A stretch of 64,000 bases of DNA from Neurospora crassa OR74A (taxonomy: Eukaryota; Ascomycota; Sordariomycetes; Sordariales; Sordariaceae). Location: NCBI RefSeq assembly GCF_000182925.2, contig NC_026504.1, positions 4,774,001 through 4,838,000 of the forward strand, given 5' to 3'. The notes beneath the pieces are model-generated. The model had not been told where the DNA came from, did no database searches, and saw only the letters and a list, made by a program, of their open reading frames with translations. A program made the position numbers and the translations under genes. Position 1 is the stretch's first letter. Each line of letters starts with the position of its first letter. Shown here piece after piece: positions 19,843 through 29,844 of this stretch.

Positions 19843-22710
19843 CTAGTAGCTGTAGCCCCCTTTCTTACTGTGTCCACTGTCTTCGTCACCTTCCATCAGC
19901 CCGTCTAGGCTGCCGCCAACTTGATCCCCTCCGCCCGAGAACCATCCGCCAAAGACGAGCTTGACCAACAGTCTGTCCACACCGCCCACTCGTCTAGGCA
20001 CATATTCTCCAGCTTCTTTAATCTTTTCCTTGCCCGCTTCTTCTTCTGCCCTCCAACCCCTCTTCCTCTTCCGTCCAGCTTGAGCTGTATCAGGTACGTC
20101 GTCGGCGAGGAGATAATCATCGGCTCCGTCATCCTCCTCTTCCTCTCCCTCATCAAGCCCACTCGCACGGTCAGAGGCATCTGATGTTGAGAAGGGCGAG
20201 GTTTCGATCCTCTTCAGCTCCTGTACAACTTCCTTGATGCCGTTCTTAACGTTGCTGGCAATGGTTTGGAGTTGTGCAGTCAGATCACGTTCCTCCTTCT
20301 TCAGATCAACAAAGGCATCGACAACACCCACGTCTTCCTCAAGATCGGCGGCTGCCCAGACTTGTTGCAAGCGATGCATTAGCGCGACCAGGTGATCAAT
20401 ATTGACGAGTAGCTCGTATAGAGGTTGGGTAAAGGATTCGAGGGTAAGCAGAAGGCGTCTGAGTAAGGCGCCAAGGTAAACTCGGTGGGCGGTAGCGAGG
20501 GTCTGGGGGTCACGAGGTTGGCGATCAGGATCATTAGAATTGGTAGGTGCAGGAGGAGGGTTGGCAGCGGTGTTGAGCCAAACATCGGACTCTTCCAAAT
20601 TCCCCTCGGCGTGAGATTCGTCTTCAACCATGTCAATGTCATCGCCATCAACTTCGTCGTCGTCGTCATAGCCACCCATGGAGACATCATCATCCCATGT
20701 CCTCTTTGAGCCGAAGCTGCGTTTGGATAGTCTCGAGTCTCTCCCTCTCCCTCTGGTCAAACTCGCGCCAGTAGAGGCTCGGCTTCTCAGTCCAGTAGAA
20801 GGTCTGCTTCCCCTCCAGTCAGCTCCGTCCTTCTTCTTCTTCTTCTTCTCCTCAGAAGTCCGGTTGCCACTACCGCCGTGGAGCCAGTCCTCGAAGCCCT
20901 CGGTCAGACCTTCCACCACTTCGCCCTGGAAATATGCTTCGGTCTCGCCTAGGAAGAAGATGGCCGCGCTGGCGGTAGCCCACGCGGTACGCAGTGTCTT
21001 TTCACGCTTCTCAGCCCGTTCTCTAAGCGCCTTGACACGCATTCTACTTCTACCTATGCGCGGAGGCGCGGGATGATGCCGTCTCAGACTAGTAATCTTC
21101 CACAGATCTGTCAACCGTAAGTGAGCCCTGCGCAGTGAAAGGAGATAGCTATTGATAGCCGTGTATGTCTGGACATCATGAGGACTGAGGAATAAGTCCA
21201 GTGGTGAGGGTATGTTCATTGTCAAGATGGTTGGGGCCGAGAACAAAAGGTTGCGGAACGGTGTGGTTGCAATCTTCAACGACCCGATTTCTTCGGCCAC
21301 GGCGGGGGCTGTGGGTGTCATTGTCGGAAGACTTCTGGAGGAGTTATCCGTGGCGTACTTGGGGATCGTCAACCGGACATGATCCCTGGCAAGTTCTAGC
21401 CCTTCATCCTCTTCGGACTGAAATTCCCCCTGCAGAGCGCCCATTGCTTGCCATACGCGAGTGAGCACGCCAGCTACTTCGCCCTCTTTGACAACAACGG
21501 TGCCGAGATTGCCACCCGCTGCAGCACCGCCAGTATCGCGGGACTTCTCGTAAGCAGACAAGTTTTCGGCTCGTCGCCACCGGCTTCGCATCTTCTCGTC
21601 AGCTTGCTGAGTGAGTGCCAAGGCGAATTCTCCCCGCCGGAGAAGAAAAAAGTCCCGAAGCAGCTGGAGGTATTTTTCCACATCACTGAGCGGGAGCAGC
21701 TGTGCCAGGGTCGTTCTTGAGAGATACTGTCTGATATCAGTAATGGTATTTGAAAAGGTTGCCGGGTCAATCGGGTGCGACAGGGTAGAAAGCTTGGTCA
21801 GTTGCGTTGAGAGGTGATCGGTCCCCCTGAGGCTCGAGTCTTCCACACTCTTGGCGCGGATCTGGCGCAAAGACCTCCCGATGAAGAGCATGGAGGCTGC
21901 CGTAGATCGCGTGACGAACTTGGGAAGAAGCTCTTGCACGCACAGAAACTGTTCTTCGCCATCATCATCCTCTTCTCTCCACACAAAGAAGTCATCAGCC
22001 CCAAAGTCTGGCAGCCGTCCATACAACACCCACGCAGAGACTTGCTTTAACCACGCTGTCTCAGCCACCTTGACCAGGCTCTTGACAACTTCTTCGATAT
22101 CCTTGTACCCGGTCTGCATCAACTCTCTCAGCCGGTTGATCACCATGGGGCCTGAATGCACTGGCGGCTCACGTTTCCTAGTCGCCGAGTTACTGTGCCC
22201 CTTTTGAGCGGGCCGATGGGTCAAGTCATGGGGCTGACTCCCTTCCCACTCCATCGGGTCGACACTCTCCACATTCTCCTTCATTCCCTTCATCAAGTGG
22301 TTCACAAAGCTCCCTAGCCATTCCATGCGTCGGTTCCACTCATCGAACTCGCCAACCACGGCCGTCAGCGGCACAATGTTGTAGGCACCCACAAGTGCGG
22401 CATCTTTTTTCAGTATTGTCTCCTCGACTTTCAGCACCTTGCGCTGAAAGGCAGCGAGATGATCATTTCGAATGGCCGTGGCAATAGCACGGCAGATGAT
22501 GGAGGGATGGGATGTGCTGATGCGAGCTGTATGAGAGAGCAGGTTGATGTGGAGCTCGGAAAGGTTGGCAAGCTTGGAGAGGAGGGCGCGTTCGGGTGGG
22601 GTGAGGGCTGACTTTAGTGGGGAGTCATTGGAAGTTGTTGAGGTGGCTGCGGCTTGTTGCAGGAGAGGTGAAGGGTGTCCTGAGAGGGAGAGGAGAATTT
22701 CGTGGAGCAT
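19843..22710 (-). CDS. Gamma-tubulin complex component 4 (GCP4/Gfh1-like)
   Basis: A single-exon frame of 955 residues from an ATG at 22710. The N-terminus (MLHEILLSLSGHPSPLL) is characteristic of GCP4. It is followed by the Spc97/Spc98 N-terminal grip domain (AYNIVPLTAVVGEFDEWNRRM; NRLRELMQTGY; WVLYGRLPD) and the C-terminal gamma-tubulin-binding domain (LFLSPHDVQTYTAINSYLLS). Two low-complexity inserts interrupt the C-terminal domain: a Lys/Arg/Ser-rich, then Asp-rich block at residues ~640-700, and an acidic block near residues 865-890. The usual family end (DRLLVKLVFGGWFS) is followed by ~30 Gly-rich residues and a TAG. GCP4 is part of the gamma-tubulin ring that nucleates microtubules at spindle pole bodies and is usually non-essential in filamentous fungi. 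The relation to the downstream frame is described under findings. Confidence 0.9.
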   Translation of the reverse strand: MLHEILLSLSGHPSPLLQQAAATSTTSNDSPLKSALTPPERALLSKLANLSELHINLLSHTARISTSHPSIICRAIATAIRNDHLAAFQRKVLKVEETILKKDAALVGAYNIVPLTAVVGEFDEWNRRMEWLGSFVNHLMKGMKENVESVDPMEWEGSQPHDLTHRPAQKGHSNSATRKREPPVHSGPMVINRLRELMQTGYKDIEEVVKSLVKVAETAWLKQVSAWVLYGRLPDFGADDFFVWREEDDDGEEQFLCVQELLPKFVTRSTAASMLFIGRSLRQIRAKSVEDSSLRGTDHLSTQLTKLSTLSHPIDPATFSNTITDIRQYLSRTTLAQLLPLSDVEKYLQLLRDFFLLRRGEFALALTQQADEKMRSRWRRAENLSAYEKSRDTGGAAAGGNLGTVVVKEGEVAGVLTRVWQAMGALQGEFQSEEDEGLELARDHVRLTIPKYATDNSSRSLPTMTPTAPAVAEEIGSLKIATTPFRNLLFSAPTILTMNIPSPLDLFLSPHDVQTYTAINSYLLSLRRAHLRLTDLWKITSLRRHHPAPPRIGRSRMRVKALRERAEKREKTLRTAWATASAAIFFLGETEAYFQGEVVEGLTEGFEDWLHGGSGNRTSEEKKKKKKDGADWRGSRPSTGLRSRASTGASLTRGRGRDSRLSKRSFGSKRTWDDDVSMGGYDDDDEVDGDDIDMVEDESHAEGNLEESDVWLNTAANPPPAPTNSNDPDRQPRDPQTLATAHRVYLGALLRRLLLTLESFTQPLYELLVNIDHLVALMHRLQQVWAAADLEEDVGVVDAFVDLKKEERDLTAQLQTIASNVKNGIKEVVQELKRIETSPFSTSDASDRASGLDEGEEEEDDGADDYLLADDVPDTAQAGRKRKRGWRAEEEAGKEKIKEAGEYVPRRVGGVDRLLVKLVFGGWFSGGGDQVGGSLDGLMEGDEDSGHSKKGGYSY

Positions 22711-22981
22711 TGTGACGGATTTGCTCTTGATGTTGACGTTGAACTTGAGGCTGGTGTCGAAAAGAGAGACGGTAGACGACTAAAGCGGAAGGGCGACAGC
22801 TGTTAGTATATGAAAGACCACAGCAATGGAAGCGAGAACTTTGGTGCTGCTGGAGGTCAGTACAACTTACGGTTTCTCTAACGGGTGCGGAGATTCGTCG
22901 TCCTGCGACTGTGATTGCCGTCTAACAAAGGCCTGATAGAGAAGTATGAGGGTCCCGAAAATCTCGAACCTGCAGCACATG

Positions 22982-23015
<34 letters not shown>

Positions 23016-23793
23016 ATGAGCCACGGCAGCTAGAATTGACCGTCTAGACTGCTGAATGTAGGTGCTGCAGCGGGGTGTTGATCATCCCGCCGTAGGTGTG
23101 TAGGGACGACAGCGTTGTGTTGACACTAAAACCAGAAAAAGGTGATGTGTAAGGGAAGTGGGGACAGTATGGTTGGTGTATGTAGTCAAGCGACAGTGAA
23201 AAAGAGTTCCAAAAACGGGAAATTTGAAGTTACGAAGACATAAATGATGGTGAATGCTCAGTAGTAGAAGCTTGGTGGTAGCATTTTAAGTTTGGTGTCT
23301 TCTTAGGCTCTGATTAAGTCGTGGGTTAAGGGCACTTATGTACCCAAGAACAGACAGATGAATTGGTCGGGCGTGCCTGGTTGTCTGTAACTGAACCCGA
23401 AGTTGCTGTCCAGTGAAGCTGCTGTTGAGGTAAGTAGACGGAGACCTCAATCGAATTGGAAGTAATTTAGGCCGAATTGCAGGCCATCGCGATCCGTTCG
23501 GACGCGTTGAGAAACCACGACAGGGGATGTCGTGGTCACATGACATCATGGGAACCTTGAGGGTTAGATAAGAAAAAGAGTGGCAGATAAGAAGTTATCA
23601 TACAGCAAATTCCCTCCCCCCTATGTATAGTGTACAGACTACCCAGAAAGCGTGCACTGCAACACGCAACTGAATTTGGTTGTTGCAGTCATTCAACATC
23701 CTTGAAATGAAAAACAGGTATAGTGGGTATTTGAAGGAGAAACATAATCGAACATCATCCGCAGTGCAGTTGTGCCTGCCTCACCAACAGGAA
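22711..23793. other. Intergenic region with GT repeat
   Basis: Promoter side of the GCP4-like gene and 3' flank of the spartin-like gene. It holds a (GT)n array at 22984-23014. No gene was seen. Confidence 0.5.
22984..23014. repeat. (GT)15 microsatellite
   Basis: About 31 nt of perfect alternating GT on the plus strand. Confidence 0.95.
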
Positions 23794-25422
23794 TCAACCC
23801 CATGTCTCCGACCTCCCGTTCATACCAGCCGGTTGCTTCCCACCCCTAATGCTTCCCGGCGAGGTCCTTCCTGCCCTGTTCATCGGATCACTGTTCATTC
23901 CTCCTTCTCCCGGACTCAGTACGCCTCCATCACCGCCTCCAACCGTCACTACTCCTCCGTCTGCCGTGCGACCCACCACCATGCCCTTTGCGACACTCTT
24001 GAGAATCGCGCGCCTCGAAACACCCGTGACATCAATATACACCAGACCGACGTTTTTCACTCCGCCACCAAGACTCCTAGATATCTCGCCCGCTTCGGGA
24101 CCCCACTTGTGCGCAACCACCGTGGTCGCAGCCTCCGACGTGGACGCAAGCAAGTGCCGACCTGCCTGCTCCACGCCATCCATGACCGTCGAGAACGCCA
24201 TGAAGCTCTTGTTCAGCAGTCCCGGTTTGTAGTTATCCAAGGGCTGCCCATCCGGATCAAAACCCTTGGTTCCCGTCTTTCTAGGCCCGCGACCGCCAAG
24301 GGTGGCGCCAAAGTTCTGTGCAAACTTGCCAATCTGTCCTACGGTTTTGGCAGACAAGACAGCTGCGTTTCCGGTAAAGTGGCTGATACGGCGAATGTGT
24401 TCGCGGGTGGCTGGCTTGAACTTCATGGGCTCAGCGGCCGGTTGCGCCCTCTTCGTGTAGTTGTCGGCTTGGTTCTGCAGAAGCTTGGCAAGCATGTCGG
24501 AGCCGGTGATAATGAAGCGCGAGGCGGCCGAGGCGTTCGAAACAAGGAATGATTTCTTGTATGCAGGGTGAAGTTCGGCGTCGAACAATTCGGGCGAGGC
24601 GGGAGCAACGTTGATCTTTCCGTTAGGCGTAGTCGGAAGTGTAATCTCAACCGGGTCTGTTGACACATAATCTTAGCCAAAGAAATTTGGACAAGATGAG
24701 ACAGGGGATGAGGAGCGGCAGTACTAACCTTTCGATCCCGGCTTCAACGCGCTATCTTCGTGAACTTGGTATCCCTCAGCCAACTCGCCAATGACGCTAC
24801 CGTCGTCCTCATCCACAAGCACGATTTGCCCTGGCGTGGGGTTGCTTCGGCTTCCCTGGGCGTATGCCTCACCGGGCCCATAGTCACCAGGGTTGTATGG
24901 CGGCAAGTCCTCCGCCACTCCGCCCTTGGATCCTGTTGATGTCCCTGTGCCGCCCTTCTCGCCACTACTCTTGTTGCTCCCTTGATTTAGTCTTGGAGGC
25001 GGTGCCCGTTCCAGGAACGCAGTGCATTGCGCAAGAATGGTCTCAAAGGTATCCACGTCCTCCTGTATACCCTTCCTACTTTCGACCGAGGGGAACTCGA
25101 TCCTTGTAAAAGCACCACTATCGGGTCCGAGATCCCATCTAGGAATCAGGTAGCTCGTGGGAGGTTGGTGGTAGATCTGCGTCGTCGCTGGAAGGGGAAG
25201 ATCGAGCTCGGGCGGCAGGTGAAGATGCAGGTAAAAGTCCTGTTCTGCGTTTTCAGTGCCCAGTGCCGGGTCCGCGAAGGCCGAGCTTGTTGGCACCATT
25301 AGCAAGGAGAGGGTCTGTGGCCCGGCGGGCGTTAACGATTCCTCCTTGCCATTGGCAATGTGGTAGGCTGATACGCCGTTGATGGCGTAGAGCAGCTTGG
25401 GGTCCTGTCGGGTGGTTGGCAT
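23794..25422 (-). CDS. Spartin / senescence-domain protein
   Basis: Two exons, 25422-24729 and 24656-23794, give 518 residues. The 72-nt intron has donor GTTAGT, a CTAAG branch-like element and acceptor ACAG, and joins Lys-G to AC-Pro as an Asp codon. The N-terminal half (LLYAINGVSAYHI; DFYLHLHLPPE; PTSYLIPRWDLG) matches the globular N-terminal region of fungal spartin-like proteins. A linker with a Lys/Gly/Ser run (residues ~150-180) and a Pro/Gly/Tyr patch (PYNPGDYGPGEAY) follows. The C-terminal half is the senescence domain: ASRFIITGSDMLAKLL, repeated small-residue helices, and the VGLVYIDVTGVSRRAILKS end. In animals spartin acts on lipid droplets and in lipid transfer and turnover, and plant relatives bind lipids. 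A lipid-droplet or membrane-contact role is likely by family only. Confidence 0.86.
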
Positions 25423-28400
25423 GTTAGTTCCGGCTCAAAGGACCAAAGATGAACTGCGCCGTTATGGTTGTGTTTTTGGTATGTTGCTAGTCTGGCACCG
25501 TTTGGAAGATTGCTGGATGACGATCTTACGTTGTGACTCGATGCCATTCCCGAGTGGAACTGTAGGTGGTGTGGCAGTCTGATTGCTTTATACTTATTGC
25601 GTCGAACTTGGAAACCGTTGCACGGGACGGGCTTGGTCAAGTGTTTGTTGAATGATGTCTTGGGACCGGAAACGACGTAATCGTCTTTCGAGGCTTCCTT
25701 GATCACGCTCAGCACGCAGTCGGCGCCCGGGCAATGCGCTGCTTCCCTGCCCAGGTGATTGGCGCAGCTGCGGGGTATCTTGTTGTAAGTGCTAAGTGCC
25801 TGGGTTATCGCACACCCTCTTGAAAATAGCTAAGTCGTGCGATTGGCGGGCGCAAGAGTTGTGACGAACCGAAAATGTTCAAGGTAGGTGTGGGGATTGA
25901 TTAGGATTACAAGCGATCAAGGTTTTAAGGATTCAGAAGAGAGAAAACTGAAGAAAACGTTCGAGCTCAGATATAAAACTTCATCCTTTGCAAGCGGGGT
26001 CAACTTTCTGACCATGCGATTCGAGTTTCAAAATAGCAACACCCGGAACTTCTTTCCCACCATCGTCCCGCGGTTCCTGGGTAAAAGAGCTAGGGCTTGG
26101 TTGCCTCCAGGCGCTTAGAGCTCTCTCCTGTGTGGATCATGCAACAAAGAGGCCTCTCGGGCGGGAAGCACCTGCGGCCGACGTCATTGGACCCCACCCA
26201 GGTAACATCATTTTGCGTCGGGGTTTTCATGCCTTCAGGAACATACCCGTTTGCCACGACGAGGAAAGAGAAAGAAGCCTCTATGTGGCTCATCAGTTGC
26301 TCATTGATAGTGCTGTGCGTGGTGATCTCAAGATTAAAAGGCAATTTGGAGCCAAGTCATGTCTCGAGTTCCTTGGCGTCAGAAAGCTTATCGCAATTTG
26401 GGTCAGCGGATGGGGTTGCCAAGCATCATGCCGCCGCCGTTGGGACGGGGATCACCAGTCTCGAACGTCGGCTCACAGGTTGCCGGACATTTTCAAAACA
26501 ACATCTCTGTTTGAGTCCCTGGCTGCCTTCTCGTGAAGGTGTATGTAGAGACTGACACAGGGTTAGGGTTTTCTATCTACCACATCCCTTTTGACCACTC
26601 AATTCTGGACATCACTTTCCTATTCGTAAAGTAGAAGAGCATTTGCTACCATGGATACGGACTGGACTATACATTCGATCCAACCATCCATATCGTAGCT
26701 AATTTTACTGATTCAACACGTCTTCATCACCTAGTCTGCGTTCTAGAACAAATTGCCTGGAGGAGATTACAGTGCTGGGTGCCATTGTCACACGACACGG
26801 CAGCGCATTGACCTTATGTGTCTCGGAAGCCAACCGCCGAAGGGTAACGAAAGTGCCACTACGACCGAGTGGCTGCACCATGGAAGCCCCGTCCCGGCCG
26901 CTGCCAAACAAACATTCGTACAGGGTAGGTAGCCTGACCTATTGTCTACCGTTCAACGGCTCGAAAAGGATGTTGCTGTCGAGTCCCGGAGGGGGGCACT
27001 CGCTGAAGGATCCCAATTGTTACGGTTCGTGATCCGGCAACTCGAGGACCATGATGATCTGTGTAAGGGTGTTGGAATGGAAGATTTATAAAAAAAAAAA
27101 ATAAAAAAAATTGGTCACGGTAGCCTGCTACCGCCCAAACAAAGTCAGTCAAGTTATTGACTATCGAATGCTGCGCGCCATCATCCTGTCATGAGGCGTT
27201 CCTCGAAGGAAGAGATGACTGGTGGCTCGTAATGTTGGAAATGGGTATGAAATATATATGTCGGGGGTTAAATACTGTGTACACGGTAGCCTCATCTTGA
27301 GGAGTATCATTTTTGGCGACTTTTGACAGATACCGGAAGTGCATGCGCATTTCAATAATTGTTTGATGATTTGCGCGGGCGGTTAGTCGATTGATGGCCG
27401 GACGGGATCCTATTTGACGGTTTGATTGACATGGCCCTATATACCAGCTGTCACACTGCATGGTGGTTATAACTGTGAGCGCGGCGGACCCAAGAGCGGC
27501 CAGGAGGGGAATGTGCATGTGAGATATGAGCAGTGTAGTTGAAAAGCTCGCTCGCACATGGTGTCCGTTCTGGCTGGGCCTTGAGCCTTCAAGTTCTTTT
27601 CAATGTTCCCACAAGAGACAAGCAAGGCATTTGGACGTGCAAACATTGCGAATGCTACCCAGCAAGAATGAACATCCGCTTCCTTCAAGTGCCTATCCTG
27701 GTGTGTATCCGAAAGTGTGGTCCAAAAGAGAGTAAATGAGGACTAAAGGAGAGGTGAAGCAAAAAAGAAAGAGAGCGGCAAGACTGAAAAACTGCGTTGA
27801 GAACGATGCCAGGTGAGAACTTGAAGTGGAAAGACGGGAGGAAGCGCGAGAAGCAGCAATGGTGGGTCCAACTGTTATCAATGGAACCTAAGTGGAGATG
27901 TAGTAGCGTGCTAGGTAGTGGAGACCTACATTGGCCTTATGCGATCCGGGGCCCGACCTCGAAGGGTCCATCTGGACAGGGACCCCAGGCGCAGGGCCCG
28001 CACCGATGTGCCTGATCAACGCAGCTCCGTCCCTCCTCCGTCAGCTGCCCCGACCAACTCAAGCTGTCACGGTCAGTCAGGTCCGTTAACGGGCTTATCC
28101 GTCCGTCATTGTCAATGCCGCCCGGTTCGGTTCGGTCCGTTCTTCCATCTGAACTTCAATTCAGCTTTGATGTCGTCTTTCACGTCCAGACTGGCATACA
28201 GTCGATATCTCACCGTCGAGCTAATGACTACCTCGCCAGTCAATATTGAGGCGCATCCAAGACCAGTGACTGGAGCTTGCTATATACATCTCCCCACGTA
28301 CGCGCACGGTACTCGGCGTATCTCACCTGTCACGGCAGGTTTTCGGCCAACAAGACTTTTCCTTTGCGCAACGTTGAATTTAGTGCCCATGTATATTCAA

Positions 28401-29844
28401 TCTCTTGATGTCAGGTTGTCAACTAATACCTGGCTTCCTGATCTTCTGAACGGTCACTCAAAGCTCGTCCCCTACCTCAGTCCTTGACGGGTCAACACCC
28501 CTAGAGGTAAGTACTTGGGTCTCCAAGAACATATGATGCTGGAGCTGTGAACTTTACAGTACGTACGTAAATTAGATACACAGGCCATACTACAGTACCA
28601 AGCTCCAGTTCCCGTCCCCCAGTCGCAAACCTCCACTCGCTGGATCCAATAGCTTCAAGTTGGTATTCGCGACAGATCAACGCTGTCAAACATCTCTGCC
28701 CGTGGATTAGCTACCTCCCGTCAATTGGCTGCACATCATTCAGCACCACCACGGCACCATCACCCGGCATCACCACTTTCGATACCACCTTGATCCTCCC
28801 CCTCGCCGTTGTCGCCTCCACTCGTTGCGCTCCACCTTCCACAACCATCGTGACAATCACCACCATCAGCACCGCCGGCCCCCGGCTGACACTTGACACT
28901 GCCGCGAACCATTCGTTTTTTCTTTCTTTTTTTTCTTCCTTTTTTTTCTTCTTTGACATCCGCCCCCCCAACGGGCTGTACGGAGTACACGGTACACAGT
29001 ACACGCTACACGTTCTAACGCTTCATCGGTCCCCCGCCTTCAACCTCGAGGCTCTGACCGTGTGCTTGACTTGATTGCAACACCTGCCTGGCATCATCGC
29101 GCTATTAGATTGATTGGCCTTGCATGTTACCGTCCTCTTGATCAACTTGTTCCAGTCCGTATGTCGCCTCGCTTCCACTCTCGGCATATTCTCCAACACA
29201 CCACCTAGCTCTTTGCTGTTTACAATCATTTACGCGGTATCGCTCAGGAGGTTGACGGCTGGTTGCATTTACGCTGAATGCTGTCATACATTGTGCAAAC
29301 GCCCGCCTGCTTCTGTTCCCGTTGTTGCTCCCGTGCTCCGTCTGAGCCTTTGAGCTGGCCTCGCCCAGCACCACCAGCCTACCTACGAGGACAACCTTTT
29401 CCCCTGGCCAGCCAACATCGCCGACGCAAGTTTACAACCACTGACACCTGGCCAACTCGCCTGCTGCTTATCCGAACCGCTACTACCCGGCCTTCTTCTC
29501 CTACCGTTCCGGACGCGAGCACCAACACTATCCTGCCGTGCCCGTTGTGTACTGCCCGGTTGTGTCGTGTCGTGTCATGCTCATACGCCTTCTGCTGAGC
29601 CATACGACCATTGGCATTCAGTTGCTCTCATCGCAAGCAAGATATCGACCGTCTCGCGTCTGTTCCTGCATCAGGTCGCTACCTCCCGCAGCTGCTTTGA
29701 CCGGAGTCTGCGTTGTGGAGTCGGCGTCGAGGACAGCTTGCTTGCTTGCCGAGCTAGGTTGCCCGGCTTCTTCTCCGCGGACTGCTTTTCCTTCACGGGT
29801 ACTTCTGTGGGCAGCATTCCCTACATCAACCTTGGAGGGTCCCC
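25423..29844. other. 4.4-kb intergenic region upstream of the transcription factor
   Basis: Gene-free by inspection between the divergent spartin-like gene and the Zn2Cys6 factor. It holds many short frames, an A-rich tract with single T interruptions at about 27090-27111, and pyrimidine-rich DNA at about 28915-28950. The last ~800 nt probably include the transcription-factor leader. A short upstream coding exon for that gene could be hidden here. Confidence 0.5.

Noticed and set aside
26555-26580. Telomere-like TTAGGG
   Set aside because: A single unit within unique DNA, not an array.
29114-29598. Short plus-strand frames upstream of the transcription factor as genes
   Set aside because: Low-complexity Pro/Ser/Arg translation in leader-like DNA. 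They may be upstream frames but are not supported as genes.
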